A stretch of DNA of 64,000 nucleotides from Promicromonospora thailandica (lineage in GTDB: Bacteria; Actinomycetota; Actinomycetes; Actinomycetales; Cellulomonadaceae): the NCBI RefSeq assembly GCF_024171955.1, contig NZ_JAMTCS010000006.1, positions 1 to 64,000 on the forward strand. Reading direction: 5' to 3'. The position numbers were made by a program, and so were the translations under genes. Shown piece by piece: positions 45,367-63,535 of the stretch (position 1 is its first letter; each line of letters opens with the position of its first letter). The notes under the pieces are model-generated. The model was not told the DNA's origin. It searched no databases and was given only the letters and a program-made list of their open reading frames with translations.

Positions 45367-45450
45367 CCAGGTGGCAGTGCCAGTTCACAACCCCCTGCTT
45401 CTGGCGGGCCCGCACCGGCCCGCGAAGCGCCAACTGAAAGGAACGCCATC

Positions 45451-45840
<390 letters not shown>

Positions 45841-45912
45841 CCTCTGGCAGTACCGCCTTCGGGCAGGTGTGACGGCGTCCCGGGCCCGGCCCGGGCGTCG
45901 TCCGCCACCAGC

Positions 45913-45948
45913 AGAGGCCCGCACCCCGTCGAGGGGTGCGGGCCTCTT
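45913..45948 (+). terminator. Terminator after rplL
   Basis: A 15-bp stem (45913-45927 with 45933-45947) with a 5-nt loop GTCGA and a short TT tail. Confidence 0.88.
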
Positions 45949-46087
45949 GCGTGAGCGGGCTCGTGGGTGCGAGGATCGGTGAGCAGCTCACCAGGGTTGA
46001 CGTGGGTGCGGCAACGGCGCCGGACCAGTGCGTATGCGCAACGATTCGAGGTTTACCACAGTCTCGGCGTGCACGCCCTGGGGGTAC

Positions 46088-46116
46088 TGGACATACTTAC
46101 GGGAGATAGGTATGCT
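46088..46116 (+). promoter_or_regulatory. rpoB promoter
   Basis: TGGACA (46088-46093), a 17-bp spacer and TATGCT (46111-46116): a near-consensus SigA promoter in the 442-bp rplL-rpoB gap. Confidence 0.8.
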
Positions 46117-46282
46117 AGCGCTTTGCGCCCGCGTGTGCCCTCGACGCCTCCCTCTGCTTCCCGAAAGTCCTGGTCCCATCCCCGCCTGGGGGATGGCCTC
46201 CGGTGACCGGTGAAGCCGGCAGAGCTTCCTGCAGCACCGCAGAGCGTACAGCGTTCACCCGAACTGCAGGGAAGGACCCCTC
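46117..46282 (+). other. rpoB 5' leader
   Basis: About 160 nt of untranslated leader. It contains a hairpin CCATCCCC (46176-46183) with GGGGATGG (46189-46196). No known riboswitch or protein-binding motif is recognised. Confidence 0.5.
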
Positions 46283-49200
46283 TTGGCTGCCTCGCGCACC
46301 CCTTCAGCTCCGTCCGCCGAAGCCATTGCGAACCGTACCGCTTCCCGTCGTGTTTCCTTCGCAAAGATCTATGAGCCACTCGAGGTCCCCGACCTGCTTG
46401 GCCTTCAGACCGAGAGCTTCGACTGGCTCCTCGGTAACCCAGCCTGGCAGGCCCGGGTAGAAACTGCCAAGGCGGCTGGCCGTAACGACGTCCCGGAAAC
46501 CTCGGGTCTCGAGGAGATCTTCGAGGAGATCTCCCCCATCGAGGACTTCGGCTCCTCGATGTCCCTCTCCTTCTCGAACCACCGCTTCGAGCCGCCGAAG
46601 TACACGGCGGACGAGTGCAAGGAGAAGGACTTCACCTACGCGGCCCCGCTGTTCGTCACCGCGGAGTTCGTCAACTACACCACCGGTGAGATCAAGAGCC
46701 AGACGGTCTTCATGGGCGACTTCCCGCTCATGACGGCGCGCGGCACCTTCATCATCAACGGCACCGAGCGCGTCGTCGTCTCGCAGCTGGTGCGTTCGCC
46801 GGGCGTGTACTTCGAGCGCACCCCGGACAAGACCAGCGACAAGGACGTCTTCTCCGCGAAGATCATCCCGTCGCGCGGCGCGTGGCTCGAGTTCGAGATC
46901 GACAAGCGCGACGCCGTCGGCGTGCGCGTCGACCGCAAGCGCAAGCAGTCCGTCACCGTGCTGCTCAAGGCCCTCGGCATGACCGAGGCGCAGATCCGCG
47001 AGGAGTTCGCCGAGTTCCCGTCGGTGCTCGACACGCTGGAGAAGGACCACGTCCACACCGAGGACGAGGCCCTGGTCGACCTGTACCGCAAGATCCGCCC
47101 GGGTGAGCCGCCGACGGTCGAGGCCGGCCGCGCACTGCTCGAGAACTTCTACTTCAACCCGAAGCGCTACGACCTCGCGAAGGTCGGCCGCTACAAGGCG
47201 AACAAGAAGCTGGGCGTCGACGCGGAGCTGGCCGAGTCCACGCTGTCGCTGACCGACGTGGTCGCCACCATCAAGTACCTGGCCGCGCTGCACGCGGACA
47301 AGACGACGATGGACGGCGTCCGCAACGGCCAGCCGGTCGAGGTGCGGGTCGAGGTCGACGACATCGACCACTTCGGCAACCGCCGCATCCGCGCCGTGGG
47401 CGAGCTCATCCAGAACCAGGTGCGCACGGGTCTGTCCCGCATGGAGCGTGTCGTTCGCGAGCGCATGACCACGCAGGACGTCGAGGCCATCACGCCGCAG
47501 ACGCTGATCAACATCCGTCCGGTCGTCGCGTCGATCCGTGAGTTCTTCGGCACCTCGCAGCTGTCGCAGTTCATGGACCAGAACAACCCGCTGGCCGGTC
47601 TGACGCACAAGCGTCGTCTGAACGCGCTGGGCCCGGGTGGTCTGTCCCGTGACCGCGCCGGCATGGAGGTCCGTGACGTCCACCCGTCGCACTACGGCCG
47701 CATGTGCCCGATCGAGACCCCTGAGGGTCCGAACATCGGTCTGATCGGCTCGCTCGCGTCGTTCGGTCGCATCAACCCGTTCGGCTTCATCGAGACGCCG
47801 TACCGGAAGGTCGTCGACGGCAAGGTCACCGACCAGATCGACTACCTCACGGCCGACGACGAGGACCGTTACATCATCGCGCAGGCCAACACGCCGCTGC
47901 TCGAGGACGGCACGTTCGTCCTCGACCGCGTCCTGGTCCGCACGAAGGGTGGCGAGACCAACGACATCCCGGGTGCCGAGGTCGACTACATGGACATCTC
48001 GCCGCGCCAGATGGTGTCGGTCGCGACGGCCCTGATCCCGTTCCTCGAGCACGACGACGCGAACCGCGCCCTCATGGGTGCCAACATGCAGCGCCAGGCG
48101 GTGCCGCTGGTCCGCTCGGAGGCGCCCGTGGTCGGTACCGGCATGGAGCGCCGTGCGGCGGTCGACGCCGGCGACGTCATCGTGGCGACCAAGCCCGGTG
48201 TGGTCACCGAGGTCTCGGCCGACCTGGTGCTCGTGGCGAACGACGACGGCACGACGGGCTCGTACCGCGTGCACAAGTTCGTGCGCTCCAACCAGGGCAC
48301 GAGCTACAACCAGCGCGTGCTGGTCGACGAGGGTGCGCGGGTCGAGGTCGGCTCCGTGCTCGCGGACGGCCCGGCGACGGACGAGGGCGAGCTCGCGCTC
48401 GGCCGCAACCTGCTGGTCGCGTTCATGTCGTGGGAGGGCCACAACTACGAGGACGCGATCATCCTGTCGCAGCGCCTCGTGGAGGACGACGTCCTCTCCT
48501 CGATCCACATCGAGGAGCACGAGGTCGACGCGCGCGACACCAAGCTGGGCCCCGAGGAGATCACGCGGGACATCCCCAACGTCTCGGAGGAGGTCCTCGC
48601 GGACCTCGACGAGCGCGGCGTGATCCGCATCGGTGCCGAGGTCGGCGCGGGCGACATCCTGGTCGGCAAGGTCACCCCCAAGGGTGAGACCGAGCTGACC
48701 CCGGAGGAGCGCCTGCTGCGCGCCATCTTCGGCGAGAAGGCCCGCGAGGTGCGCGACACCTCGCTCAAGGTGCCCCACGGCGAGCAGGGCACGGTCATCG
48801 CGGTGCGCGAGTTCAACCGGGAGGACGGCGACGAGCTGCCCGCCGGCGTGAACCAGCTGGTGCGCGTCTACATCGCGCAGCGCCGCAAGATCACGGTCGG
48901 TGACAAGCTGGCCGGCCGCCACGGCAACAAGGGCGTCATCTCGAAGATCCTGCCGCAGGAGGACATGCCGTTCCTCGAGGACGGGACCCCGGTCGACGTC
49001 ATCCTCAACCCGCTGGGTGTGCCGGGCCGCATGAACGTGGGCCAGGTGCTGGAGACCCACCTCGGGTGGATCGCCAAGCAGGGCTGGGACGTATCGCTGG
49101 CCGAGGACAAGGGCGGGGAGTGGCTGGAGAGCCTCCCCGAGGTCGCTCACACGAGCGAGCCGGGCCGCCCTGTCGCCACGCCGGTGTTCGACGGCCTGGA

Positions 49201-49795
49201 GGAGGAGGCGCTCCGCGGTCTGTTCGGGGCGACCCTGCCGAACCGTGACGGTCAGCGCATGGTGAACCAGGACGGCAAGGCGAAGCTCTTCGACGGCCGC
49301 TCCGGCGAGCCGTTCCCCGAGCCCGTCTCGACCGGCTACATGTACATCCTGAAGCTGCACCACCTGGTCGACGACAAGATCCACGCCCGCTCGACCGGCC
49401 CGTACTCGATGATCACGCAGCAGCCGCTGGGTGGTAAGGCGCAGTTCGGTGGTCAGCGCTTCGGTGAGATGGAGGTGTGGGCGCTCGAGGCGTACGGCGC
49501 CGCGTACACGCTCCAGGAGCTGCTCACCATCAAGTCCGACGACGTCCCGGGCCGCGTGAAGGTCTACGAGGCGATCGTCAAGGGCGAGAACATCCCCGAC
49601 TCGGGCATCCCGGAGTCCTTCAAGGTGCTCCTCAAGGAGATGCAGTCGCTGTGCCTGAACGTCGAGGTGCTCTCGAGCGACGGTGTCTCCATCGAGATGA
49701 AGGAGTCGGACGACGAGGTGTACCGCGCCGCTGAGGAGCTCGGCATCGACCTCTCGCGGCGGCCGAACGCCGCCTCCAGCGTCGACGAGATCTGA
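46283..49795 (+). CDS. rpoB: DNA-directed RNA polymerase subunit beta
   Basis: The 1170-residue catalytic subunit starts at TTG 46283 with GGGAAGGA upstream. The rifampicin-binding cluster is [14 protein letters not shown] followed by [14 protein letters not shown]. The residue equivalent to E. coli Ser531 is Asn447 here (AAC, 47621-47623), while the Asp516 and His526 positions are unchanged. Other landmarks such as [20 protein letters not shown] and [11 protein letters not shown] are conserved. It is followed by rpoC after 96 bp and is transcribed from its own promoter. Confidence 0.98.
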   Translation: MAASRTPSAPSAEAIANRTASRRVSFAKIYEPLEVPDLLGLQTESFDWLLGNPAWQARVETAKAAGRNDVPETSGLEEIFEEISPIEDFGSSMSLSFSNHRFEPPKYTADECKEKDFTYAAPLFVTAEFVNYTTGEIKSQTVFMGDFPLMTARGTFIINGTERVVVSQLVRSPGVYFERTPDKTSDKDVFSAKIIPSRGAWLEFEIDKRDAVGVRVDRKRKQSVTVLLKALGMTEAQIREEFAEFPSVLDTLEKDHVHTEDEALVDLYRKIRPGEPPTVEAGRALLENFYFNPKRYDLAKVGRYKANKKLGVDAELAESTLSLTDVVATIKYLAALHADKTTMDGVRNGQPVEVRVEVDDIDHFGNRRIRAVGELIQNQVRTGLSRMERVVRERMTTQDVEAITPQTLINIRPVVASIREFFGTSQLSQFMDQNNPLAGLTHKRRLNALGPGGLSRDRAGMEVRDVHPSHYGRMCPIETPEGPNIGLIGSLASFGRINPFGFIETPYRKVVDGKVTDQIDYLTADDEDRYIIAQANTPLLEDGTFVLDRVLVRTKGGETNDIPGAEVDYMDISPRQMVSVATALIPFLEHDDANRALMGANMQRQAVPLVRSEAPVVGTGMERRAAVDAGDVIVATKPGVVTEVSADLVLVANDDGTTGSYRVHKFVRSNQGTSYNQRVLVDEGARVEVGSVLADGPATDEGELALGRNLLVAFMSWEGHNYEDAIILSQRLVEDDVLSSIHIEEHEVDARDTKLGPEEITRDIPNVSEEVLADLDERGVIRIGAEVGAGDILVGKVTPKGETELTPEERLLRAIFGEKAREVRDTSLKVPHGEQGTVIAVREFNREDGDELPAGVNQLVRVYIAQRRKITVGDKLAGRHGNKGVISKILPQEDMPFLEDGTPVDVILNPLGVPGRMNVGQVLETHLGWIAKQGWDVSLAEDKGGEWLESLPEVAHTSEPGRPVATPVFDGLEEEALRGLFGATLPNRDGQRMVNQDGKAKLFDGRSGEPFPEPVSTGYMYILKLHHLVDDKIHARSTGPYSMITQQPLGGKAQFGGQRFGEMEVWALEAYGAAYTLQELLTIKSDDVPGRVKVYEAIVKGENIPDSGIPESFKVLLKEMQSLCLNVEVLSSDGVSIEMKESDDEVYRAAEELGIDLSRRPNAASSVDEI

Positions 49796-49891
49796 CACCG
49801 GTCCGCGCCCGGGGGCACCGGGCGCGGACCTGGACACCAGGCGCAGTCCTGGACACCAAGGATTTTCGAGAACTTCAGGAAGTAGGACATC

Positions 49892-53776
<3,885 letters not shown>

Positions 53777-53789
53777 GCTAGTTCCCCCT

Positions 53790-53883
53790 CGCCGAAGTAG
53801 AACCGTGGCGAGATAGAACTGGGGCTGAGGTGCTGATCAGCACCTCAGCCCCAGTTCTATCTCGCCACGGTTCTACTTCGGCG
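53790..53883. repeat. 94-bp perfect palindrome, family A copy 2
   Basis: The arms are 47 bp each with no loop (centre 53836/53837). The outer 35 positions match copy 1 (1692-1785) except one base, which is compensated on the opposite arm. The inner 11 bp differ completely but remain self-complementary. It lies between rpoC and the rpsL promoter. Confidence 0.95.
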
Positions 53884-53896
53884 GGTGGTCGGGTGT

Positions 53897-53944
53897 ACCT
53901 CACACCCGATTCGCTTTGACCCCCCGTGAACACACGGGTAGCCT
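53897..53944 (+). promoter_or_regulatory. rpsL (str operon) promoter with shared upstream box
   Basis: TTGACC (53916-53921), a 17-bp spacer and TAGCCT (53939-53944). The 17-mer at 53897-53913 just upstream is identical to that before the tRNA-Thr promoter (13886-13902), at the same distance from the -35 box. Confidence 0.85.
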
Positions 53945-53950
53945 AGGAGT

Positions 53951-54220
53951 CTGTGCCTGCGCCGTCTGGCCGCACCCCCTGAGAGCCGCTGCGAAGCGGC
54001 TTCGGAAGCGGCCGATGTGAGTGCGTGGGCACCCCGGCAAGAACCTCCCGGGGCACGGCGTGCCCCGACGGCGGAGCCGGGCCATCGAGCCGGTGGTAAG
54101 TGGCGTAGCAGTCCCCGTGGGGGCTGTGGGTGCCGCATGCGATCGGCACGCACAAGCCAGAACCATCGACGGGGACGCCGGCAGGGCGTCGCCGAAGCTC
54201 AAGAAGACGACGGAGACGTA
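53951..54220 (+). other. rpsL 5' leader, structured
   Basis: About 270 nt of untranslated RNA contain several GC hairpins, for example AGCCGCT (53984-53990) and AGCGGCT (53995-54001) around a GCGA tetraloop. No known leader family is recognised. The remainder of the 444-bp rpoC-rpsL gap is the palindrome and the promoter. Confidence 0.5.
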
Positions 54221-54595
54221 GTGCCTACGATCCAGCAGCTCGTCCGCAAGGGGCGGACCTCGAAGGCCGGGAAGTCGAAGACCCCGGCACTCAAGGGCTC
54301 CCCCCAGCGGCGCGGCGTGTGCACCCGTGTGTACACCACCACCCCCAAGAAGCCGAACTCGGCCCTCCGCAAGGTCGCCCGTGTGAAGCTCTCCTCGCAG
54401 GTCGAGGTCACCGCGTACATCCCCGGTGTCGGCCACAACCTCCAGGAGCACTCGATCGTGCTCGTGCGCGGCGGCCGCGTGAAGGACCTCCCCGGTGTCC
54501 GGTACAAGATCGTCCGCGGCGCGCTCGACACGCAGGGCGTGAAGGGCCGCAAGCAGGCTCGGTCCCGTTACGGCGCCAAGAAGGAGAAGAGCTGA
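54221..54595 (+). CDS. rpsL: 30S ribosomal protein S12
   Basis: The 124-residue decoding-centre protein starts at GTG 54221 with GGAG 7 nt upstream. The streptomycin-relevant lysines are wild type: Lys43 in TTTPKKPNS and Lys88 in [11 protein letters not shown]. The stop overlaps the rpsG start by one base (TGATG). It is the first gene of the rpsL-rpsG-fusA-tuf operon. Confidence 0.98.
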   Translation: MPTIQQLVRKGRTSKAGKSKTPALKGSPQRRGVCTRVYTTTPKKPNSALRKVARVKLSSQVEVTAYIPGVGHNLQEHSIVLVRGGRVKDLPGVRYKIVRGALDTQGVKGRKQARSRYGAKKEKS

Positions 54596-55065
54596 TGCCC
54601 CGCAAGGGTCCGGCCCCGAAGCGGCCGCTCATCGTCGACCCGGTGTACGGGTCCCCGGTCGTCACGCAGCTGATCAACAAGGTCCTGCTCGACGGCAAGA
54701 AGTCGACCGCCGAGGCGATCGTCTACGGCGCCCTCGAGGGCGTCCGTGCCAAGACCGACGGTGACCCGGTCGTCGTGCTCAAGCGCGCGCTGGACAACGT
54801 CCGTCCCGCGCTCGAGGTGCGCTCGCGCCGTGTCGGTGGTGCCACGTACCAGGTGCCGGTCGACGTGCGTCCCGCCCGTGCCACGACGCTCGCGCTCCGC
54901 TGGCTCACCGACTTCTCGCGCGCCCGCCGCGAGAAGACGATGACCGAGCGCCTCATGAACGAGATCCTCGACGCGTCGAACGGTCTCGGTGCCGCGGTCA
55001 AGCGCCGCGAGGACATGCACAAGATGGCCGACTCCAACAAGGCCTTCGCGCACTACCGCTGGTAG
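54595..55065 (+). CDS. rpsG: 30S ribosomal protein S7
   Basis: The 156-residue primary binder of the 16S rRNA 3' major domain has the motif [10 protein letters not shown]-like [14 protein letters not shown] and a complete C-terminus ([13 protein letters not shown]). It is translationally coupled to rpsL. AAGGAG lies within the end of rpsL. Confidence 0.98.
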   Translation: MPRKGPAPKRPLIVDPVYGSPVVTQLINKVLLDGKKSTAEAIVYGALEGVRAKTDGDPVVVLKRALDNVRPALEVRSRRVGGATYQVPVDVRPARATTLALRWLTDFSRARREKTMTERLMNEILDASNGLGAAVKRREDMHKMADSNKAFAHYRW

Positions 55066-55159
55066 TAGCTTCCGAGCGGCCCCGGGTGACCCCCGGGGCC
55101 GTCGGTGGATGCCTAACAGCCGGCTCCCCACCCACCTTCAGACCAAGGGGTAAGACACC

Positions 55160-57262
<2,103 letters not shown>

Positions 57263-57385
57263 GTCCCCACAGGTCGACCCGCACAACCAACCTGTAGGAA
57301 AAACCGCAACGCCCCGCAGTTGTAGGCTTCTTGGCCGAGCATCTGCAACGTTCGGAACATCTACCCAAGTCCCAGGAGGACCCCA

Positions 57386-58582
57386 GTGGCTAAGGCCAAG
57401 TTCGAGCGGACCAAGCCGCACGTCAACATCGGCACGATCGGTCACGTCGACCACGGCAAGACGACGCTGACCGCGGCGATCTCGAAGACCCTCGCGGACA
57501 AGTACCCGGACCTGCCGGCGAACGTCCAGCGCAACTTCGACGAGATCGACGCCGCGCCGGAGGAGAAGCAGCGCGGTATCACGATCAACATCGCGCACAT
57601 CGAGTACGAGACGCCGAAGCGTCACTACGCGCACGTTGACGCGCCGGGTCACGCCGACTACATCAAGAACATGATCACCGGTGCCGCCCAGATGGACGGC
57701 GCGATCCTGGTGGTCGCCGCCACCGACGGTCCGATGGCCCAGACGCGTGAGCACGTGCTGCTCGCCCGCCAGGTCGGCGTGCCCTACCTGCTCGTGGCGC
57801 TCAACAAGTCCGACATGGTCGACGACGAGGAGATCCTCGAGCTCGTCGAGATGGAGGTCCGTGAGCTGCTGTCGTCGCAGGAGTTCGACGGCGACAACGC
57901 TCCTGTCGTCCGCGTCTCGGGCCTGAAGGCTCTCGAGGGCGACCCGGAGTGGGTCGAGAAGGTCATCGAGCTGATGGAGGCCGTGGACGAGAACGTCCCG
58001 GAGCCGCAGCGCGACCTCGACAAGCCGTTCCTCATGCCGATCGAGGACGTCTTCACGATCACCGGTCGTGGCACCGTCGTCACCGGTAAGGTCGAGCGTG
58101 GCACGCTGGACATCAACTCCGACGTCGAGATCGTCGGTATCCGCGAGCCGCAGAAGACCACGGTCACCGGTATCGAGACGTTCCACAAGCAGATGGACCA
58201 GGCTCAGGCCGGCGACAACACCGGCCTGCTCCTGCGTGGCATCAAGCGCGAGGACGTCGAGCGCGGTCAGGTCGTCGTGAAGCCGGGTTCGATCACCCCG
58301 CACACGAACTTCGAGGCTCAGGTCTACATCCTGGGCAAGGACGAGGGTGGCCGTCACAACCCGTTCTACTCGAACTACCGCCCGCAGTTCTACTTCCGTA
58401 CCACGGACGTCACCGGCGTCATCACGCTGCCCGAGGGCACCGAGATGGTCATGCCCGGCGACAACACCGAGATGACGGTCGAGCTGATCCAGCCGATCGC
58501 CATGGAGGAGGGCCTCGGCTTCGCCATCCGCGAGGGTGGCCGCACGGTCGGTTCCGGCCGTGTCACCAAGATCCTCAAGTGA
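57386..58582 (+). CDS. tuf: Elongation factor Tu
   Basis: The 398-residue GTPase delivers aminoacyl-tRNA. It has G1 [10 protein letters not shown]3 DAPGHADY, G4 NKSD and the kirromycin/GE2270-region residues of a normal EF-Tu. The start is GTG 57386 with AGGAGG upstream. A TAGGCT (57323-57328) in the 123-bp gap could be an internal promoter, though no -35 box is clear. A UUCG-capped terminator follows. Confidence 0.98.
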   Translation: MAKAKFERTKPHVNIGTIGHVDHGKTTLTAAISKTLADKYPDLPANVQRNFDEIDAAPEEKQRGITINIAHIEYETPKRHYAHVDAPGHADYIKNMITGAAQMDGAILVVAATDGPMAQTREHVLLARQVGVPYLLVALNKSDMVDDEEILELVEMEVRELLSSQEFDGDNAPVVRVSGLKALEGDPEWVEKVIELMEAVDENVPEPQRDLDKPFLMPIEDVFTITGRGTVVTGKVERGTLDINSDVEIVGIREPQKTTVTGIETFHKQMDQAQAGDNTGLLLRGIKREDVERGQVVVKPGSITPHTNFEAQVYILGKDEGGRHNPFYSNYRPQFYFRTTDVTGVITLPEGTEMVMPGDNTEMTVELIQPIAMEEGLGFAIREGGRTVGSGRVTKILK

Positions 58583-58621
58583 TCTTGGAGCACGGGCTCA
58601 TCTGACGGAAGTCAGCTGACA

Positions 58622-58659
58622 CGAGGGGGCCCGGGCGCTTCGGCGTCCGGGCCCCCTCG
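58622..58659 (+). terminator. Str-operon terminator with UUCG tetraloop
   Basis: A 17-bp stem (58622-58638 with 58643-58659, one G-T) closes on C(TTCG)G, an exceptionally stable tetraloop. There is no T tract. Confidence 0.9.
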
Positions 58660-58719
58660 CGTACGTAGCAGGCGTCACACGTCCTCCGTTTGGCCGATGC
58701 CAGGACGTGTGGCAAGATT

Positions 58720-59104
58720 GCATAGTTGCCTGTAACAGGCGCGCTCTTTCAAGTGTCGAACAGTGTGCAGAACCGCAGTCCTCGGTCCGGTCAGTCGGGC
58801 CGACAGAGGCTGGAGCGGTCACCCTCCCGGGGAGAGTTCCGGGTGAGGGGTCGTGGGGTTTGTCGCCTGTTTCGATCTGTACAGGGCGCCCCGCGGAGCA
58901 CACGTTCTCCGGTCTTCCGGAGGCACTGTTCCGAGCAGGCTCGGCAAACGTCGTGGTCGGTCCCGGTTCACACCAGGGCAGATCACTTCCCAACGGCCCC
59001 GGCACCAGGAATGGTGCTCTGCGCCCGGCTGTGCCGCTTCATGCGACACGCCCGAGCGCGTGGGTCGGTCAGTAGCGGTTCGAGAGAGAGAGTCAGACGA
59101 CGCC
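58720..59104 (+). other. S10-operon 5' leader
   Basis: Most of the 522-bp tuf-rpsJ gap is a long untranslated region. A CATAGT -10-like box (58721-58726) is the best promoter candidate, but its -35 is unclear. An in-frame upstream extension of rpsJ/rplC reading frames exists but has no coding support. No known r-protein leader motif is recognised. Confidence 0.4.
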
Positions 59105-59413
59105 ATGGCGGGACAGAAGATCCGCATCCGGCTCAAGTCCTACGACCACGAGGTCATCGACAGCTCGGCGCGCAAGATCGTCGACACGGTGACTCGCGCT
59201 GGTGCGACGGTCGTGGGTCCGGTGCCGCTGCCGACGGAGAAGAACGTCTTCGTCGTGATCCGGTCGCCTCACAAGTACAAGGACAGCCGCGAGCACTTCG
59301 AGATGCGCACGCACAAGCGGCTCATCGACATCATCGATCCCACGCCCAAGGCCGTCGACTCGCTCATGCGACTCGACCTGCCGGCGGACGTGAACATCGA
59401 GATCAAGCTCTGA
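59105..59413 (+). CDS. rpsJ: 30S ribosomal protein S10
   Basis: The 102-residue protein starts [19 protein letters not shown] and carries the S10 signature [14 protein letters not shown]. It is also the NusG/NusB partner in antitermination. ATG 59105 is chosen by homology to the family start. First gene of the S10 operon. Confidence 0.98.
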   Translation: MAGQKIRIRLKSYDHEVIDSSARKIVDTVTRAGATVVGPVPLPTEKNVFVVIRSPHKYKDSREHFEMRTHKRLIDIIDPTPKAVDSLMRLDLPADVNIEIKL

Positions 59414-59427
59414 GGCTGGAGGACATC

Positions 59428-60081
59428 ATGACCAACCAGCAGAAGAACGTGACCGCGTTGCTCGGGACCAAGCTCGGCATGACCCAGCTCTGGGACGAGG
59501 CCGGGCGCCTCGTGCCGGTGACCGTGGTCTCCGTGGGCACGAACGTGGTGACCCAGATCCGCACGGTCGACACCGACGGCTACGCGGCTGTGCAGCTCGC
59601 GGCCGGCCGGGTGGACCCGCGCAAGGTCACCAAGCCCCTCAAGGGCCACTTCGAGAAGGCCGGTGTGACGCCGCGTCGTCACGTCGCCGAGATCCGCACC
59701 GAGAACGCGTCCGAGTTCACGCTCGGCCAGGAGATCACCGCCGAGGTGTTCGAGGCCGGTGCCGTGGTCGACGTGGTCGGCACGACCAAGGGCAAGGGCA
59801 CCGCCGGTGTCATGAAGCGTCACGGCTTCGCCGGCGTGAGCGCCTCCCACGGTGCGCACCGCAACCACCGCAAGCCGGGCTCGATCGGTGGCGCATCGAC
59901 GCCGTCGCGAGTCTTCAAGGGCCTGCGGATGGCTGGTCGGATGGGTAACGCCCGTCAGACCACCCAGAACCTGACCGTTCACGCGGTCGACGTCGAGAAG
60001 GGTCTGCTGCTCGTCAAGGGCGCGGTTCCCGGCCCCAAGGGTGGCGTCGTCCTCGTGCGTAACGCCGCGAAGGGAGCGTGA
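59428..60081 (+). CDS. rplC: 50S ribosomal protein L3
   Basis: The 217-residue early-assembly protein has [16 protein letters not shown] at the N-terminus and the W-loop/finger region [23 protein letters not shown] 59428 has GGAGG 6 nt upstream. It overlaps a possible early GTG start of rplD by 4 bp. Confidence 0.98.
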   Translation: MTNQQKNVTALLGTKLGMTQLWDEAGRLVPVTVVSVGTNVVTQIRTVDTDGYAAVQLAAGRVDPRKVTKPLKGHFEKAGVTPRRHVAEIRTENASEFTLGQEITAEVFEAGAVVDVVGTTKGKGTAGVMKRHGFAGVSASHGAHRNHRKPGSIGGASTPSRVFKGLRMAGRMGNARQTTQNLTVHAVDVEKGLLLVKGAVPGPKGGVVLVRNAAKGA

Positions 60082-60089
60082 CCGCAGCC

Positions 60090-60803
60090 ATGACCACGCA
60101 GACCGCGCTGTCCGTGGACGTCGTCGACGCCCAGGGCAAGAAGTCCGGCACGGCCGAGCTCCCCGCTGAGGTGTTCGACGTCGCCGTGAACGTCCCGCTG
60201 ATCCACCAGGTCGTCGTCGCCCAGCGCGCCGCCGCCCGCCAGGGGACGCACGCCACCAAGACCCGCGGCGACGTCCGCGGTGGTGGCAAGAAGCCGTACA
60301 AGCAGAAGGGCACCGGCCGCGCCCGCCAGGGTTCGACGCGCGCCCCGCAGTTCGCCGGCGGTGGCACCGTCCACGGCCCGCAGCCGCGCAAGTACGACCA
60401 GCGCACCCCGAAGAAGATGAAGGCCGCCGCCCTGCGTGGCGCCCTCTCGGACCGCGCCCGCGCCGGTCGTGTGCACGTCGTCACGGGCTTCGGCCTGGAC
60501 GGCACGCCCTCGACCAAGACGGCCCTCGGCACGATCGCCAAGCTGACCACGCGCGAGCACGTGCTCGTCGTGACGCAGCGTGACGACGAGATCACGATCA
60601 AGTCGCTGCGCAACGTCCCCGAGGTGCACCTCCTGGTCGCCGACCAGCTGAACACCTACGACGTGCTCGTCTCCGACGACGTCATCTTCACCGAGGGTGC
60701 GCTCGCAGCGTTCCTCGAGGGCCCGGCCAAGGGCGCGAAGGCTGTCGCCGCCGAGTCGGAGATCGGGTCCGAGGCTGCTATCACCGAGGAGACCGCAAAG
60801 TGA
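60090..60803 (+). CDS. rplD: 50S ribosomal protein L4
   Basis: The protein has 237 residues from ATG 60090 ([16 protein letters not shown]). GTG 60078 is an in-frame alternative overlapping the rplC stop, but AGGGAG then sits only 1 nt away. The extended loop ([20 protein letters not shown]) that lines the exit tunnel is present. Its end overlaps rplW by 4 bp. Confidence 0.96.
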   Translation: MTTQTALSVDVVDAQGKKSGTAELPAEVFDVAVNVPLIHQVVVAQRAAARQGTHATKTRGDVRGGGKKPYKQKGTGRARQGSTRAPQFAGGGTVHGPQPRKYDQRTPKKMKAAALRGALSDRARAGRVHVVTGFGLDGTPSTKTALGTIAKLTTREHVLVVTQRDDEITIKSLRNVPEVHLLVADQLNTYDVLVSDDVIFTEGALAAFLEGPAKGAKAVAAESEIGSEAAITEETAK

Positions 60804-61102
60804 GCGTCACCGTGAAGGACCCGCGCGACATCCTGATCGCGCCGGTCGTCTCCGAGAAGAGCTACAACCTTCTCGACGAGGGCAAGTACACCTTCATCGT
60901 GGACCCGAGCGCGAACAAGACCGAGATCAAGATCGCGATCGAGAAGGTCTTCAGCGTGAAGGTCGCCTCGGTGAACACGATCAACCGCAAGGGCAAGACG
61001 CGTCGTACGCGTTTCGGCCTCGGCAAGCGCAAGGACACGAAGCGTGCGATCGTCACCCTCCGCGAGGGCACGATCGACATCTTCGGCGGTCCGGTCGGCT
61101 GA
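60800..61102 (+). CDS. rplW: 50S ribosomal protein L23
   Basis: The 100-residue protein at the tunnel exit docks trigger factor and SRP. Typical start: [20 protein letters not shown]. The GTG start overlaps the rplD stop (GTGA), so the two are translationally coupled. Confidence 0.98.
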   Translation: MSVTVKDPRDILIAPVVSEKSYNLLDEGKYTFIVDPSANKTEIKIAIEKVFSVKVASVNTINRKGKTRRTRFGLGKRKDTKRAIVTLREGTIDIFGGPVG

Positions 61103-61133
61103 GCTGACTAGAGACGATTGAGGACAGGTTTCC

Positions 61134-61970
<837 letters not shown>

Positions 61971-61984
61971 TAGGAGCCTGAAAC

Positions 61985-62266
61985 ATGCCTCGTAGCCTGA
62001 AGAAGGGCCCCTTCGTCGACGACCACCTCCAGAAGAAGGTGGACGCGCAGAACGAGAAGGGGACCAAGAACGTCATCAAGACCTGGTCCCGTCGGTCGGT
62101 CGTCACGCCCGACTTCCTCGGTCACACCTTTGCCGTGCACGACGGTCGCAAGCACGTCCCGGTCTTCGTGACCGAGTCGATGGTCGGCCACAAGCTCGGC
62201 GAGTTCGCTCCCACGCGGACCTTCCGCGGCCACGTGAAGGACGACAGGAAGGGCCGTCGCCGCTGA
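61985..62266 (+). CDS. rpsS: 30S ribosomal protein S19
   Basis: The 93-residue 30S head protein has the complete signature [19 protein letters not shown] and [17 protein letters not shown]. It starts 14 bp after rplB. Confidence 0.98.
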   Translation: MPRSLKKGPFVDDHLQKKVDAQNEKGTKNVIKTWSRRSVVTPDFLGHTFAVHDGRKHVPVFVTESMVGHKLGEFAPTRTFRGHVKDDRKGRRR

Positions 62267-62334
62267 GGCGTGGGGTTTCCCCTCGCTGAAGCAGTGATGA
62301 CCCGGACTGTCTGAGAAAAGGAAGCAGGACAGCA

Positions 62335-62706
62335 ATGGAAGCCAAGGCGCAGGCGCGGTTCGTCCGTGTCACGCCCCAGAAGGCCCGGCGCGTCGTGGAC
62401 CTCATCCGTGGCAAGCAGGCCTCTGAGGCCGTCGCGGTGCTGAAGTTCGCACCGCAGGCCGCCAGTGAGCCGATCCGCAAGGTCGTGGAGAGCGCGATCG
62501 CCAACGCACGGGTGAAGGCCGACCGCGCGAGCGAGCGCTTCGACGAGGGCGACCTGGTCGTCTCCGCCGCGTTCGTGGACGAGGGCCCGACCCTCAAGCG
62601 GTTCCGCCCGCGGGCTCAGGGACGTGCTACGCGCATCCTCAAGCGCACCAGCCACATCACGGTGGTGCTCGCCGACAAGCAGACCGTCAAGGAAGGGGCC
62701 CGATAG
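62335..62706 (+). CDS. rplV: 50S ribosomal protein L22
   Basis: The 123-residue protein whose beta-hairpin lines the exit tunnel has [16 protein letters not shown] and the tip sequence [17 protein letters not shown]. The macrolide-relevant loop looks standard. Its stop overlaps rpsC by 1 bp. Confidence 0.98.
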   Translation: MEAKAQARFVRVTPQKARRVVDLIRGKQASEAVAVLKFAPQAASEPIRKVVESAIANARVKADRASERFDEGDLVVSAAFVDEGPTLKRFRPRAQGRATRILKRTSHITVVLADKQTVKEGAR

Positions 62707-63533
62707 TGGGACAGAAGGTTCACCCGCACGGGTACCGCCTCGGTATCACCACCGACCACCGGTCGCGCTGGTTCGCCGACAGCACCAAGCCTGGTCAGCG
62801 GTACCGCGACTACGTCCGCGAGGACGTGCAGATCCGCAAGCTCATGGGCACCGGCCTCGAGCGGGCCGGCATCTCCAAGGTCGAGATCGAGCGCACCCGT
62901 GACCGCGTCCGCGTGGACATCCACACGGCGCGTCCGGGCATCGTGATCGGCCGCCGGGGTGCCGAGGCCGACCGCATCCGCGGCGAGCTCGAGAAGCTCA
63001 CGGGCAAGCAGGTCCAGCTCAACATCCTCGAGGTCAAGAACGCGGAGATCGACGCGCAGCTGGTTGCTCAGGGCATCGCCGAGCAGCTCGCGAGCCGTGT
63101 CTCGTTCCGTCGTGCGATGCGCAAGGGCATGCAGTCCGCCCAGCGCGCCGGCGCGAAGGGTATCCGCGTCCAGGTCTCGGGCCGCCTCGGTGGCGCCGAG
63201 ATGAGCCGCTCGGAGTTCTACCGCGAGGGCCGCGTGCCCCTGCACACGCTCCGTGCGTACATCGACTTCGGCTTCTACGAGGCCCGCACCACCTTCGGCC
63301 GTATCGGCGTCAAGGTGTGGATCTACAAGGGCGAGGTCACCGAGAAGGAGTTCGCCGCTCAGCAGGCCACCGCCGCTCCCCGTCAGGGTCGTGGCCGTGG
63401 TGACCGCGGTGAGCGTGGCGGCGAGCGTCGTGGCGGCCGTCGCAACGAGCGTCCGGCCGAGCGCAGCGCCGAGACCGCCGCCCCCGCGGCGGAGGCTGCT
63501 GCTCCGGCCGCTGAGACCGGAACGGAGGCCTGA
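62706..63533 (+). CDS. rpsC: 30S ribosomal protein S3
   Basis: The 275-residue protein has KH domain [15 protein letters not shown] and the mRNA-entry region. Compared with the 233-residue E. coli protein it has a C-terminal extension (after about residue 215) with Arg/Gly-rich then Ala/Glu-rich low complexity, common in actinobacteria. The GTG start overlaps the rplV TAG by one base. Confidence 0.97.
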   Translation: MGQKVHPHGYRLGITTDHRSRWFADSTKPGQRYRDYVREDVQIRKLMGTGLERAGISKVEIERTRDRVRVDIHTARPGIVIGRRGAEADRIRGELEKLTGKQVQLNILEVKNAEIDAQLVAQGIAEQLASRVSFRRAMRKGMQSAQRAGAKGIRVQVSGRLGGAEMSRSEFYREGRVPLHTLRAYIDFGFYEARTTFGRIGVKVWIYKGEVTEKEFAAQQATAAPRQGRGRGDRGERGGERRGGRRNERPAERSAETAAPAAEAAAPAAETGTEA

Positions 63534-63535
63534 CC

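Noticed and set aside
58726-59427. N-terminal extension of L3 (and a similar one for S10) upstream of the family start
   Set aside because: The extensions overlap other genes or the leader, lack a Shine-Dalgarno, and would add residues absent from all known L3 and S10 proteins.
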